Below are positions 54,261 to 64,000 of a DNA stretch of 64,000 nt, one piece after another. How positions within the stretch are numbered: position 1 is the stretch's first letter; the number at the start of each line of letters is the position of its first letter. Origin of the DNA: Saccoglossus kowalevskii (taxonomy: Eukaryota > Hemichordata > Enteropneusta > Harrimaniidae); contig NW_003124896.1 of NCBI RefSeq assembly GCF_000003605.2, forward strand, positions 536,373 to 600,372, written 5' to 3'. The position numbers and the translations under genes were made by a program. The notes beneath the pieces are model-generated. The model ran no database searches. It was not told the DNA's origin and saw only the letters and a list, made by a program, of their open reading frames with translations.

Positions 54261-55468
54261 TAAATATAAAAGAGAGACACATGAAACAAATTAAATTCTC
54301 GACGAAGCAATATGCTGGAGATGGACATATAGATAAATTGAAACCTTAAGCCAAGTTATATAGGACATTCTGGATAATCTCCGCAAGTCGAAATGTGATT
54401 GACTCAGAGGAAATCTATAAAAGTAGTCAGAAACCTCACAAACAAAAATTGAGAAACATGAAACAGTCTTTGTTTGGCTACGTCACATGCAATATTTGTT
54501 GGCAACCACAGCCATTGGCCAATTATAGTTTCTTTAACAATATCAACACGGAATTCTACCTCCATAATTGCTTCCAGTGTTATTTTTCCAAACATTTTGT
54601 CCAAGATCTGTAGTCAACGGGGAACTATGTCCATTTAGTCCCAAAATAACGAATAAATTTGATAAAAATACACAAAATTATTACTAGGCAAAACGCCGAC
54701 CATTTTACAATTATTATTAGATTGTGGTAATTGTACATAAAAACAAACATGTCAATTAATTACCACCGAGCTAACCCCAGCGTGTTGCCAACAAATGTAA
54801 CTTCAGATATTATTTGTATTAGTAGATGTGTGCACGCTAGACCGCATTATTATTATCGTTTTCATGTCACGTAATGTCAACTGGTCATTACCGATATACT
54901 TTCACAAACAATTGTGGCGTTATGAATGTGTACCTATATACTCGGCAATACTAAGTATGGAAACTCGGTACTTTCACGATAGTACGTAGTATGCAGTAGC
55001 CGAAATTACTTCTGAAAATTGGATTATCAACATTCCAACAGCGGCTAAATAGTTTATAATAATTAGCAACCTAGGTGGTGTAATGACTGTTTAACAAAGT
55101 AATTATATATACAATTTGATACGATCTACGCGGTTGGGTTGAAATCGAGTATAGATGCCCAGATTGGTGGAGCCGAGAGTGGAGTGTCGGCACAGTGGGT
55201 TGTGTCTGAAATGTCACCTTCTATCCGTGTCGAAATACGCATCTCCCCGATATGAAACCGCTGCGTGGCAAATTACTCCTCAATTATATGCAAAGATTTG
55301 TTTTATTCATTTTCGAGCATAGACCATTTTCGACTTTTAAGTCATTTGTCGAAGCGTGTGAATAGCCGCTAAACTACACCCACAAAATCAAGATGTCATC
55401 ATGGAAATGTTTTTTACCCTGGTCGATAACATACAGATTCCCTGAACTTTTTGGACACATTGTTAATA
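54261..55468. other. Non-coding stretch
   Basis: Nothing recognisable is seen here: short frames only, no repeats with partners in the window. Confidence 0.4.
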
Positions 55469-55784
55469 TTAAAGCGGAGTGGTCGTCGCGCTACGCATGT
55501 GCGACATTTGGGTTGATTAACATTGATTTTTCCACAATCCAATGCGCTCTTCAAATAGAAATCACAAGTATGAGGTTTGACTGGCCTGGGCGCAACTTGC
55601 ACTGAATACCGCCAGTGACTCTTTCGATACCTGCCAATCACCTAAAAATTACCTAATTAAAGCTTGGAAACGTCTCAGTTTGTACTCGTTGTCTGCATAA
55701 CAGTCAAAGTCCGAGTCACCATCTTTGTTTATATGAGACCCATATATCTCGCGCATGCGTAGCGCGACGAGTACCGCACTTTAA
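55469..55784. mobile_element. TTAA-flanked MITE, copy 2
   Basis: It is bounded by TTAA on both sides (55469-55472 and 55781-55784). The terminal inverted repeats are about 32 bp with roughly 25 matches; both contain GTCGCGCTACGCATG. A TTAA target site is the hallmark of piggyBac-type elements, so this is probably a non-autonomous piggyBac-like MITE. The open frames across it are by-products. Confidence 0.8.
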
Positions 55785-56136
55785 GCAAAAGTGTTATCAT
55801 TTTGTCACCAATTATATATTTAATATTTAATTCAATCTGATACACTAATACACAGGTCCGGAAATCTTTAATGCAAAGTAAATATTCCCTGGATTTAATT
55901 TTAACAGCCCGGCGACTCGATGTTGCATAGATAATTAATTCGGTTTGAAATATGCTGGTTTGTGAAAGAAACAATTCTATTCTATTGAATATTCACTCAG
56001 GGTTTAAAACTAACATCCATCTTTATAATTATAACTCTAGGGGGTGTGCGCTTATACATCCGGGGTCTTAATGAAAATGTGAGTATCCAAGACAGATTTC
56101 AACATTTGAACACACGTCGACGTATTTCTCTGGAAG

Positions 56137-56325
56137 ATGTCGTCATCGAAACAGGCGCTCTCAGATGTGGTCAAAATTTGGAATGATACGCGATGTATAC
56201 CAGTTAGTAATGTCAAAATATTCGTCTGGCACATTTATTTCAAGTTAAAACTCCTAGCCAAAGAATCAGGTGTCAACTTGCAGACTATTGCAGTGGTTGC
56301 ACGTGCACTGGTACATTTGTTTTGA
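56137..56325 (+). CDS. Candidate small ORF, 62 aa, unknown
   Basis: It starts MSSSKQALSDVVKIWNDT in an AAGATG context and ends at TGA. GC content is visibly higher than the flanks. The C-terminal half (LAKESGVNLQTIAVVARAL) is shaped like a helix-turn-helix, but this is a weak pattern match. No splice sites or family support it. It could be chance or an exon of an unseen gene. Confidence 0.25.
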   Translation: MSSSKQALSDVVKIWNDTRCIPVSNVKIFVWHIYFKLKLLAKESGVNLQTIAVVARALVHLF

Positions 56326-56985
56326 AGCACGCATACATATATACGACTGGCGAAAAAGTGGTCAATATTGAATATACGATGGGGAATACAGCCAGGACAG
56401 CAGCACACAAACCGTGACACAGGAGCGAAAGCCACAGCGTGAAAATAGGGTTTACATTTTATCAATTTAATCGACGCGATGAACGTCGATACCAAATTCC
56501 GTATGTTACACAATTGCATATGATCACGTGATTATTGCGAGATTAAGCGTTAACTTGTGAACCCAAGCAATTAAACTTTAAACTTTGGGGGAAATACTTT
56601 ACATATTACTAATAAAACCCAGTGTCAATAACAGACGATTACGACATCGTTATTCAAAATAAGTTTATTACTGAACTATTATAAATCGCGAATTTCGCTC
56701 GGTAAGTTTGATATATTTAGATACACCGCGTCATTTTTAATGATATTATGATTAAGCATGGTCACACACCCCGTGAAATAAACCGTTCTGATTTTGATTT
56801 AAACTTGAGAATTATATACTTTAGCATCACACATTTTGGGGGGAAATGTTGTTTGAGGCAGTCCCTTAAGTGTATCCCCAAAACAAAACTTATAAATAAA
56901 TAATGTTAGATACACTGTTATCGCTCCGTAATATTTAGTAAACAGACATATTATAATATCGATGTCAGAATTCCGCTCACGGTGA

Positions 56986-57177
56986 TTAAAATTGAAACAC
57001 TCCTTCACTCGAGACGTTTTTCCTACCGATTACACGGATACACTGTGTATCGGGTTTCAAAAGAAAGGTTTCCCAGTTATCGAACACGCCGAGTGCAGTC
57101 AGACCGTCTTCAACTACGGCGCGCCTACCGTCTTGTTGTCTGCACATTAACATTTTAATTGATGGAATATCTGACAT
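56986..57177 (-). CDS. Candidate terminal exon with fascin-like beta-trefoil motif
   Basis: The minus-strand frame read from the Met at 57177 is MSDIPSIKMLMCRQQDG, then RRAVVEDGLTALGVFDNWET and FLLKPDTQCIRVIGRKNVSS, ending in a stop at 56986. The spacing of RRAVVED...G.F.NWETF.L resembles beta-trefoil (fascin / actin-crosslinking) units, where (Y/R)VVAE...G.WETF.L is typical. CACCCAG just upstream could be an acceptor, making this a last exon. CpG-rich codons support coding. I found no other exons of such a gene, so the call is tentative. Confidence 0.3.
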   Translation of the reverse strand: MSDIPSIKMLMCRQQDGRRAVVEDGLTALGVFDNWETFLLKPDTQCIRVIGRKNVSSEGVFQF

Positions 57178-57231
57178 GATCTGGGTGCTCTTATCACGAT
57201 GGGTCATCAATAATCGACTTGGTTTACCCAA

Positions 57232-59842
57232 TTAATTGCATTATCGAAAGAAATAACTTCAAATCCACTTTTTGAGTATTGACAAATACACCACTAAAGA
57301 GAATCACCCCAGAAAAAATAAATCTAAGACACTCGTATTGTAAGTCAATGTCATTTTTGTTATATTAGTTAGTGTAGATATTATTGTGTTTATTTATTTG
57401 TTTTTTTATCGGTAGATAAGTGACTTTCTGATTTATAAACACGTTGCGAGAAGTGTACACAAACTTCACAACATTGCGTATTTAAAATATACGAGCATCG
57501 GCAAAAAATCGTATACTAGTAATTCAAGTGCAATGTTAACAAATACAAACATTTATGTTGAACTTGGAAGAAAATGTGCATTTCAATGATTGGCATATTT
57601 GAACGAACCCTGAGGTTATGTAGTCTGGAAATGTTCTCGATCTACAAGCATTAAGGAGACAGCCGATTGCGCATGCCCCTGCGGGCATCTCCTTGTTGTT
57701 CAAAACTGTGCGGGTTGTCTGATTATTTTGAAAGATATCAGAAATTGGGGTTTCCTCGCACTAATCAATTTACTAAATAGAGCAATTTGTTTTGTCAGTT
57801 TGAATGTATTTTGGTTTGGATAAGATCAGTTTGTGTGGGTATGTAGTTATCTCAGATGTAATGTGCTAGCTACAAGTCCACTGCCTGTCGACTCCAGTCC
57901 AGCGGAACCGGATGGGTGTGTTGGCAGCGTGAGCGGTTAACCGAGTGGTGGGCGAATATGGGTTTGGGACATGGAGATGATTTAATCGACCATTAAAAGC
58001 TTTGATAATATTTTTGGCCTGAGTAACTAAGACGGAACAGGTAATCGTTAATGATAATGTTAACAAAAACTTGTTAATGATGATCGGCCGGACTTACTGT
58101 CATGGAGGTCCATCGCTACTGTACTCTATCAGTACAAAGCATTCATATCCCACACATCATTTGCATTTAGCGCTTCCAAAATCAGTTATGATAGTACTAA
58201 TAACAAATAAATAACCATAGCAACACATTGATAATTGATACAGATGGTATAGTTTATTGCCGCATACATTGATCACGGAAACGGGCCGGGGAATATACGT
58301 ATACACACATATATTATATATATTATTTCTTTTTTATTGAACTAGGATGTTTTTAACGTGTGTTGGATAGATACCAGAGCCGCTGTTGATGTGTCTTTGC
58401 CTGTGTATGTTATGGTGAAATAGCCTTCCTAACTATATTAGAAATATTTTCAATCGCAATACTTCCAGGCAAACATTGAAAACACATTTAGCCAACTCAC
58501 ATAGTTAGTTTGCTATTTACATACCTGTAGTGAAAAACAACTACCATCAACAAATTTATTGTCAACCGAGTTTATTGCATTTATATTGATTGTTATTTCT
58601 ATTAGATTGTATAAATGTAATTGTATTTCTTAACAAAACGGCCCGCCAAAATGATTATTTAGCTTGGGGAGCAGACTAAGCTATGTTCTGCTGCCCAACC
58701 ATTACTGCTCATCTTATATAATTATATACTATAATTTAATGTGGATTTCCTTATGATTTAATGTGAATTAGTCTTGATTTTATTAGCTATGTATCCTCTA
58801 GCATAAGGGTGAATAAAAGCGATATAAAAACTTGAAATGTTGTTAAAATCAAAACCTCAACTGACGTTGTATCCTTTTCGAAATGTTTTATCCTGGGTAT
58901 GACGTCACTACATATGTGTGGACCGTTTTCGTGACACAACTATACTTGATACGATTGTTACGAAAACACTTTTATACGATCCGAAAATTTCACCCATCTT
59001 CGTATTTTGGAGGGTATAATTTCATTAACAATGAGAGTTTTTAATTAACCTTTTCAGAAAAAAAAATTAACATTATGATAGGAAATATTAGGGTTTAATA
59101 TTTTAAATCACTGCTGTTATAGGCCAATAATATCTCCGGAAAGCGAGTGCCAGGATGTGTGACCTGTCGGTCCAATTTTCTTAGTCTATATCCTGATAAC
59201 TGTTGTAAATCGTATTAAAACTACATTTATATGGTTATTGTGAATCGTAATTAATCTCATATACATAATAATTGCAATTGTATAATTAAAACAAAACTTG
59301 ACGAACTATGTATATTTACTGACAGACAGTTGTACCTAATCGTTCGTATAGCGTTTAGACATAATGAGACGCGTAAATACAGCACATGTCAAACTAATAC
59401 ACGCTATAAACAGAAATAACACCGAATACGTTGTGTTAGCAACAGCTATGTATTCACGATACGTATTTTTTTTTCGAAATACAAACTGTGAGTTCAGTGG
59501 AATAAAACGCAACCTTAAACTATATCAACGACACTACAGTAAATGTGATCCCCGGTTTCACCCCATTTTGATTACTATTTTGACATCAACATTTACTGAA
59601 CAATGAATTATTTATTTTTGGACACCGCAAAGGTTCGCAATATTGTGGTACAACTCATCAAAGGAAATGCCGAATTTAAATATATAATGCAAAAAACAGG
59701 CATTTGGCACCTTCTTAAACTACCCGACAGTCAAAAAATACGAGAACACTTTTAAATCCGGGACAACAACAGCAAGAGTTGAATCGGGAAGAAACTGTTT
59801 TTTTTTTAGTTTTCGGAAGTTGTTTACACCTTTAATCTCACA
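57232..59842. other. Intergenic DNA, no supported gene
   Basis: Only short frames are seen. AATAACCATAGCAAC near 58210 is a weak X-box-like site. An A-box-like stretch at about 57925-57950 does not fold into a tRNA. Confidence 0.4.
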
Positions 59843-59856
59843 GTTGTCATGGCAAC
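59843..59856 (+). promoter_or_regulatory. RFX X-box, 13 of 14 consensus positions
   Basis: GTTGTCATGGCAAC differs from GTTRCCATGGYAAC at a single position. It lies 93 bp upstream of the first ATG of the gene at 59950, the usual X-box distance for ciliary genes. Confidence 0.75.
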
Positions 59857-59949
59857 AAGAAACTGGAGATGGTTTGGGGAGTGATTGTATGCATGGAAGT
59901 AATTTAACCCAGTCACCAAGGTAGTGTTTTTTAAATAAGGGCTCACCTG

Positions 59950-60657
59950 ATGTCTGCAATGGAGAAACGGAGAATTCCACGGCTGACTAGTCAGCGGTCA
60001 CCACTCTCAAGTAAAGATGGCGATAAACAGCGTTACTATATGTCAACACAACTCGTACAGAGTATGGATCTATTGAATTTGTCGCTTATGGACGAGACGC
60101 ATTACAAGACTGGTCGGGGTAATAGAAAAGCTGTCAGTACTTTTCCCCCGTTCCGGTTCGATTCTAGCGATGCCAATATGGAGTTTGGAACAAACCTGCC
60201 GAGTATACGGGTGTTCCCGGCACCGACGTGCAACAGACCCGGAAAAAGAGACCCAAACTCGAAGCGAGAACTCATCACAACTCACGTGGACCCTAAAGAT
60301 GCTAAAGAAATGCTCGGGAGAGCATCGGCTCATGCACCGCTTTCAGCCAGTCATGGTGATCGGTTGAACGCTACCTGGATACCAGAAACTCCAACTGACT
60401 TGAAATATGCCGACAAATTGGACAGAGAATTTCACAACAAGAGCCTTCTCGCCAGAAAAGTGAGAGTGGCCCCGTTAACGGAGACGTACTTAAAAACCCA
60501 GCGCGACGAAGACACTCCGGCCAATCGGACACAAAGAATTGTACATTGGTTAAAAAACGTCACACCAATGCGCCGACCAAGGGAACCCCATATTAGACAC
60601 AGCTCCGATAAAAATACCAAAGACGATGTCGACAGACTACCGACAATTTCATTTTAA
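59950..60657 (+). CDS. Unrecognised single-exon gene, candidate ciliary protein (235 aa)
   Basis: It is an open frame of 235 residues with balanced, GC-richer codons than its surroundings. It starts MSAMEKRRIPRL; the second Met (59959, GCAATGG) has the stronger context and may be the true start. The protein is basic and hydrophilic, without signal peptide or membrane segment. It is rich in Arg, Lys, Pro, Thr and Ser, with short motifs such as FPPFRFDSSDANMEFG, LPSIRVFPAPTC and RIVHWLKNVTPMRRP. I recognise no domain. This composition suits a microtubule-associated or inner-lumen ciliary protein, but that is inference. The main evidence is the X-box at 59843-59856. No intron signals are needed to explain it. 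Alternatively it could be a lineage-specific protein of another kind. Confidence 0.72.
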   Translation: MSAMEKRRIPRLTSQRSPLSSKDGDKQRYYMSTQLVQSMDLLNLSLMDETHYKTGRGNRKAVSTFPPFRFDSSDANMEFGTNLPSIRVFPAPTCNRPGKRDPNSKRELITTHVDPKDAKEMLGRASAHAPLSASHGDRLNATWIPETPTDLKYADKLDREFHNKSLLARKVRVAPLTETYLKTQRDEDTPANRTQRIVHWLKNVTPMRRPREPHIRHSSDKNTKDDVDRLPTISF

Positions 60658-61615
60658 AAATAGAATTTGTTATCAAATTTTACATTTATTATGATAAACG
60701 AGTCACAATTGTGATGAGTTGGGGATTACAATATCAGTTACATTCACGACAGGACGGTCTTGTTGACGGAAACATCGTTTTGCGACCTTTGAGGACATAA
60801 GTGAAACTTCATCCGTTCCCATGGGTTCATGCCTCTCTCAAGCTACAAGGGCGTGTAACTGTCGATGACCAAAGAAATTGAAAATATTTTAATTTAATTT
60901 AAATTATATTATTGTAATAGAAATGTAAACGTTACTGAATGTTTTAGCACAAGAGTACCGTGCATGTAAAGTCACCGCTCATTGAAAAATGCAAAGCGGG
61001 AATTCGGCATATATGGTAGGAAGACGACATATTCCTATTGATAAGCTATTATAGCGGTTGTTAAGCTTCCAGTTATTGATTCAGTAAATGACAAAACAAA
61101 ACAAAATGTTTCACGCTACTCATGTTGAAGTGCTGAGCTGAATCGATTTCCGCTGTTTTATACCAAACAAAAAAAAATTTTAAAACATTTTAAAGTTTGA
61201 AGTTTGTGAGTTGTTTTATTAAATGTTTTGCACCCTCCTGCTAAATTCATTATTATTGAAAATAATGATCTCCGTCCACGGCAATTTTTGCGATATTACA
61301 CTTATCAAACGTCTTAACATATCTTTTACATATAATTTCAAATAACTGCTTGAGTGGTCATTTGCTATTTGAATGGTAATTATCTAATTGATATTACACT
61401 GTCGATGCGTATACGGTTTACCGGAGTGTTTCTCACGCACATACACCGACTGTATTTATTGTGTGATCAGGAGAAAGAAACTTTTTTAAGTTTAATAACA
61501 TAGATATGTATTTTTGTTTCATGTTGTTGATTTCATAGCTTTGTAAATACAGATTATATTTTTAAAAAAACTGGAGCGTTGTTTATATTTTAAATGTGAC
61601 TAGTTTCGACAAGTG
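60658..61615. other. Region downstream of the X-box gene
   Basis: It should contain that gene's 3' UTR. The rest is AT-rich and without recognisable elements. Confidence 0.4.
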
Positions 61616-61753
61616 TATATAAAGTTTGGCCTATTTAGTGCGAGCACGAGTGAATACAAGCACAGTATTGTATACAGAGAGATGGAGTTGTTCCACTTCA
61701 CCAAACCATTGTTTCGGTCTTTGTTTGTAGTCGCTGTGGCGAGAGAAACATAA
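61616..61753 (+). promoter_or_regulatory. TATA-type promoter candidate with a 23-codon ORF
   Basis: TATATAAA (61616-61623) is followed at the usual ~30-bp distance by a possible start region, and at 61682 by ATGGAGTTG, giving the 23-residue MELFHFTKPLFRSLFVVAVA-type frame that ends at 61753. A plausible donor (ATG then GTAAGA) lies downstream near 61911. The evidence is weak but the motifs are spaced sensibly. Confidence 0.25.
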
Positions 61754-62105
61754 TCAGGTGCGATTGTGATCGCCTATTGGTTTCGTTGTCAAAACATTCT
61801 TAAGTTACCCCTATATTGAGATTATTGCGATTCTGTTGGAGTTCATTGTGGAAAATCTACTAGAATGTCTATCCGATATAGTCAACCGAGATTGTTGCCA
61901 TACCAAATGGTAAGAGAAGCCGATGTGAAGTTTCCTTTCCGAGGATTGGTTTTCCTGCCTGCCAAACTTACAATGCATAAAACGAGGTCGTCTTTGTTCG
62001 CTCTCGCTACATCTCACTAATCACAGGTGAAGCCGTGCCGTGTGATATTGATCCAATCGTTTTCATGATACGTACCCCGCAAAGCTGTCAAACTGTGATT
62101 TCCAG

Positions 62106-62226
62106 TGGTCACGAAACGCCGTGATTTGACCATACCCACCTATCCCCGGCTGTCACAACAACAACAGGAAGAAATGATTCAAATCATACGTAATGATCTG
62201 ACTGTTAGTGATAATAATATGATACG
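62106..62226 (+). CDS. Candidate internal exon
   Basis: Between a TTTCCAG acceptor (ending 62105) and a GTATTT donor, the frame reads TKRRDLTIPTYPRLSQQQQE then EMIQIIRNDLTVSDNNMI. The composition looks like protein, but there is no family match and the donor is weak. The N-gap 195 bp downstream could hide linked exons. Confidence 0.2.
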
Positions 62227-62421
62227 GTATTTTATTTGTTTGTCCCCCCGTTTACTGTATACTTTATATGTACAGAGTAGTTCTTTCGTAGCTGATACCT
62301 GTTACCCATGTCACGGTTCGCTGCTTCCGGCTCGGCCGCTCTTCGGTAATCGGGGCGATCTCGATAAAGCGGCTTCAAAGATCTACTGCCACACATTTTA
62401 TACGTTTGAATAAAATATGCC

Positions 62422-62702
62422 NNNNNNNNNNNNNNNNNNNNNNNNNNNNNNNNNNNNNNNNNNNNNNNNNNNNNNNNNNNNNNNNNNNNNNNNNNNNNNN
62501 NNNNNNNNNNNNNNNNNNNNNNNNNNNNNNNNNNNNNNNNNNNNNNNNNNNNNNNNNNNNNNNNNNNNNNNNNNNNNNNNNNNNNNNNNNNNNNNNNNNN
62601 NNNNNNNNNNNNNNNNNNNNNNNNNNNNNNNNNNNNNNNNNNNNNNNNNNNNNNNNNNNNNNNNNNNNNNNNNNNNNNNNNNNNNNNNNNNNNNNNNNNN
62701 NN
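62422..62702. other. Assembly gap (281 N)
   Basis: It lies among weak candidate exons and may hide coding sequence. Confidence 0.99.
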
Positions 62703-63399
62703 TGCATCCGTATTTACGGAAGAAGTGTAGAACCCACGCTAACCATTGGCGAGGTATATACTAGTATACGACTTGACCCATGATAATCACAACACATTGG
62801 ACATCCGCTCATGGACTGAATAACAATCAAAGTTGATTCCCCAAAAAACAACAACCTAATGTAAATCGTAAATACGATAGCTGATTTGAGCCAAAATACG
62901 TTCAAGTGTTTACCATCGTACTTCTTTGTTTTTGTTTTTATGAGCGGGAATTATGAGAAAGTTGAAGGACTAACCAAAAGTCGCGGACAGTATTTCTAAC
63001 GCTAGTCGCTGAAATAGCACACATATTATTACTGGTTGTTATACAAGAAATCCGTTATTAGCTCACCCACGCATGGCCGATGCATCAATTTATGTTCATT
63101 GGGCGAGAAACAATAAGTTCTAACATGCATACGTAAATATTAATTTTAAAATTGGTGAAAGCTTCTAGAACCGATAAATAAAATATATAGATATTGGTGG
63201 TTTCGGACGAAATATCTTTTCGCAATGATAGATTTGAATGATGATAAATATCCCCGAAACGTTTGGTTAGGGGTATATTGAATAATGACCAAAGACTACG
63301 ATTACGTACATAAATATACGTTTGCTGATTGGTAAACACACCGGCTTTATTTTTATAATACTATCTAGCGTGGATGTTGTGGATACACCTATACACATG

Positions 63400-63729
63400 G
63401 CCTTGAACGATCGACTTATCAAGTACCAATTAACATATCTCTCCCAAATGAAATATAACTATGTCGCTGCGCGTGAACGATTCTTTATTATCCTGGTACG
63501 AAAATGTCGTAGCGTAACGGAGCTAGCAACATATATTCCCCGGCTTATCTCAATGATATACTATTACAAGCAGAAATAGGGATATGCAAGACAGTACGAG
63601 CGCGCCAGATATTCTACACTCAGTCCAAAGCCAATTGAAGTACGCCGACTTGTTTGCAAACTCCCGTTGAAACGCGTTCCGCAACTCGAATGCGAATCTA
63701 ACACGGCGTGGATGTGGAACGGAAATTAT
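63400..63729 (+). CDS. Candidate coding exon(s) with one in-frame TAG
   Basis: A frame from ATGGCCTTGAACGATCGAC (63400) gives MALNDRLIKYQLTYLSQMKY and so on for 60 residues, to TAG at 63577-63579. The same frame then stays open for 50 more codons (PKPIEVRRLVCKLPLKRVPQ, NTAWMWNGNYP) up to a perfect GTAAGT donor at 63730. GC content is raised and CpGs are frequent. It may be two exons, a small ORF plus an unrelated exon, a decayed gene, or chance. I do not recognise the protein. Confidence 0.28.
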
Positions 63730-64000
63730 CCGGTAAGTGGAAACAAGGGAACTGCTTCGCGATGTAACATGCAATTGCTAATTTAATAGACTTGAAACAC
63801 GACTCTTGTGTCAATTTGCGACTTCTAGACGCGAAAATTTGACGAGTTAAGGGGCCTTGATATTACGAGGGCGTTTATGAATGAGCCACAATGCGTGTGC
63901 CGTGATTGGCCAACGGAGATGACGTCGTTGAAAGTTAACTTATATCAACGAAGTTAGCCGTGAATGGTAGTACATATGTTCACTTCTATGAATGATCCGT

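Noticed and set aside
55393-55605. 70-codon frame on the plus strand
   Set aside because: It runs into the TTAA-flanked MITE and has no protein features.
57905-57960. tRNA-like A-box around GGTTAACCGAGTGGTGG
   Set aside because: No matching B-box at the right distance, and no cloverleaf can be folded on either strand.

Overview
This is animal nuclear DNA from a draft assembly. It is AT-rich and full of introns, and it has four N-gaps (21730-21779, 36776-37167, 51009-51625, 62422-62702). The host genes are orthologous in layout to vertebrate SFI1, SPEF1, LRP2BP and TAPT1. Gene structure, gene set, compact promoters and abundant MITE-like hairpins point to an invertebrate bilaterian, probably marine. 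The phylum cannot be fixed from the sequence alone.

Layout. The first eight coding exons of SFI1 run leftward off the window (5598 to 117, minus). They share a compact divergent promoter with SPEF1 (6196-17084, plus, seven coding exons). About 4.4 kb of repeat-rich intergenic DNA follows, then LRP2BP (25821-21476, minus, six coding exons plus a non-coding first exon). TAPT1 (29567-47512, plus, thirteen exons) fills the centre. One of its introns holds an intronless C2H2 zinc-finger gene on the minus strand (40588-39626). Next to it, diverging from the same promoter region, is a candidate two-exon micropeptide gene (41124-41746, plus). A paralogous zinc-finger gene, interrupted by a gap, lies at 51.7-50.3 kb (minus). 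The right third is gene-poor. It holds an unrecognised single-exon gene (59950-60657, plus) with a near-perfect RFX X-box 93 bp upstream, and several weaker candidate exons.

How the genes relate. SFI1 (centriole), SPEF1 (ciliary microtubules) and TAPT1 (reported at the ciliary base) are linked to centrioles or cilia by family knowledge. The X-box-bearing unknown gene would be a further ciliary candidate by regulatory inference. The rest is mobile-element debris: a TTAA-flanked MITE family, a 208-212 bp TA-ended palindromic MITE family (three copies), two decayed LINE 3' ends, several hairpins, a 49-bp minisatellite of about 24 copies, and diverged ~120-bp tandem arrays. I saw no LTR retroelement, Polinton, viral gene, rRNA, tRNA or CRISPR array that I could support.
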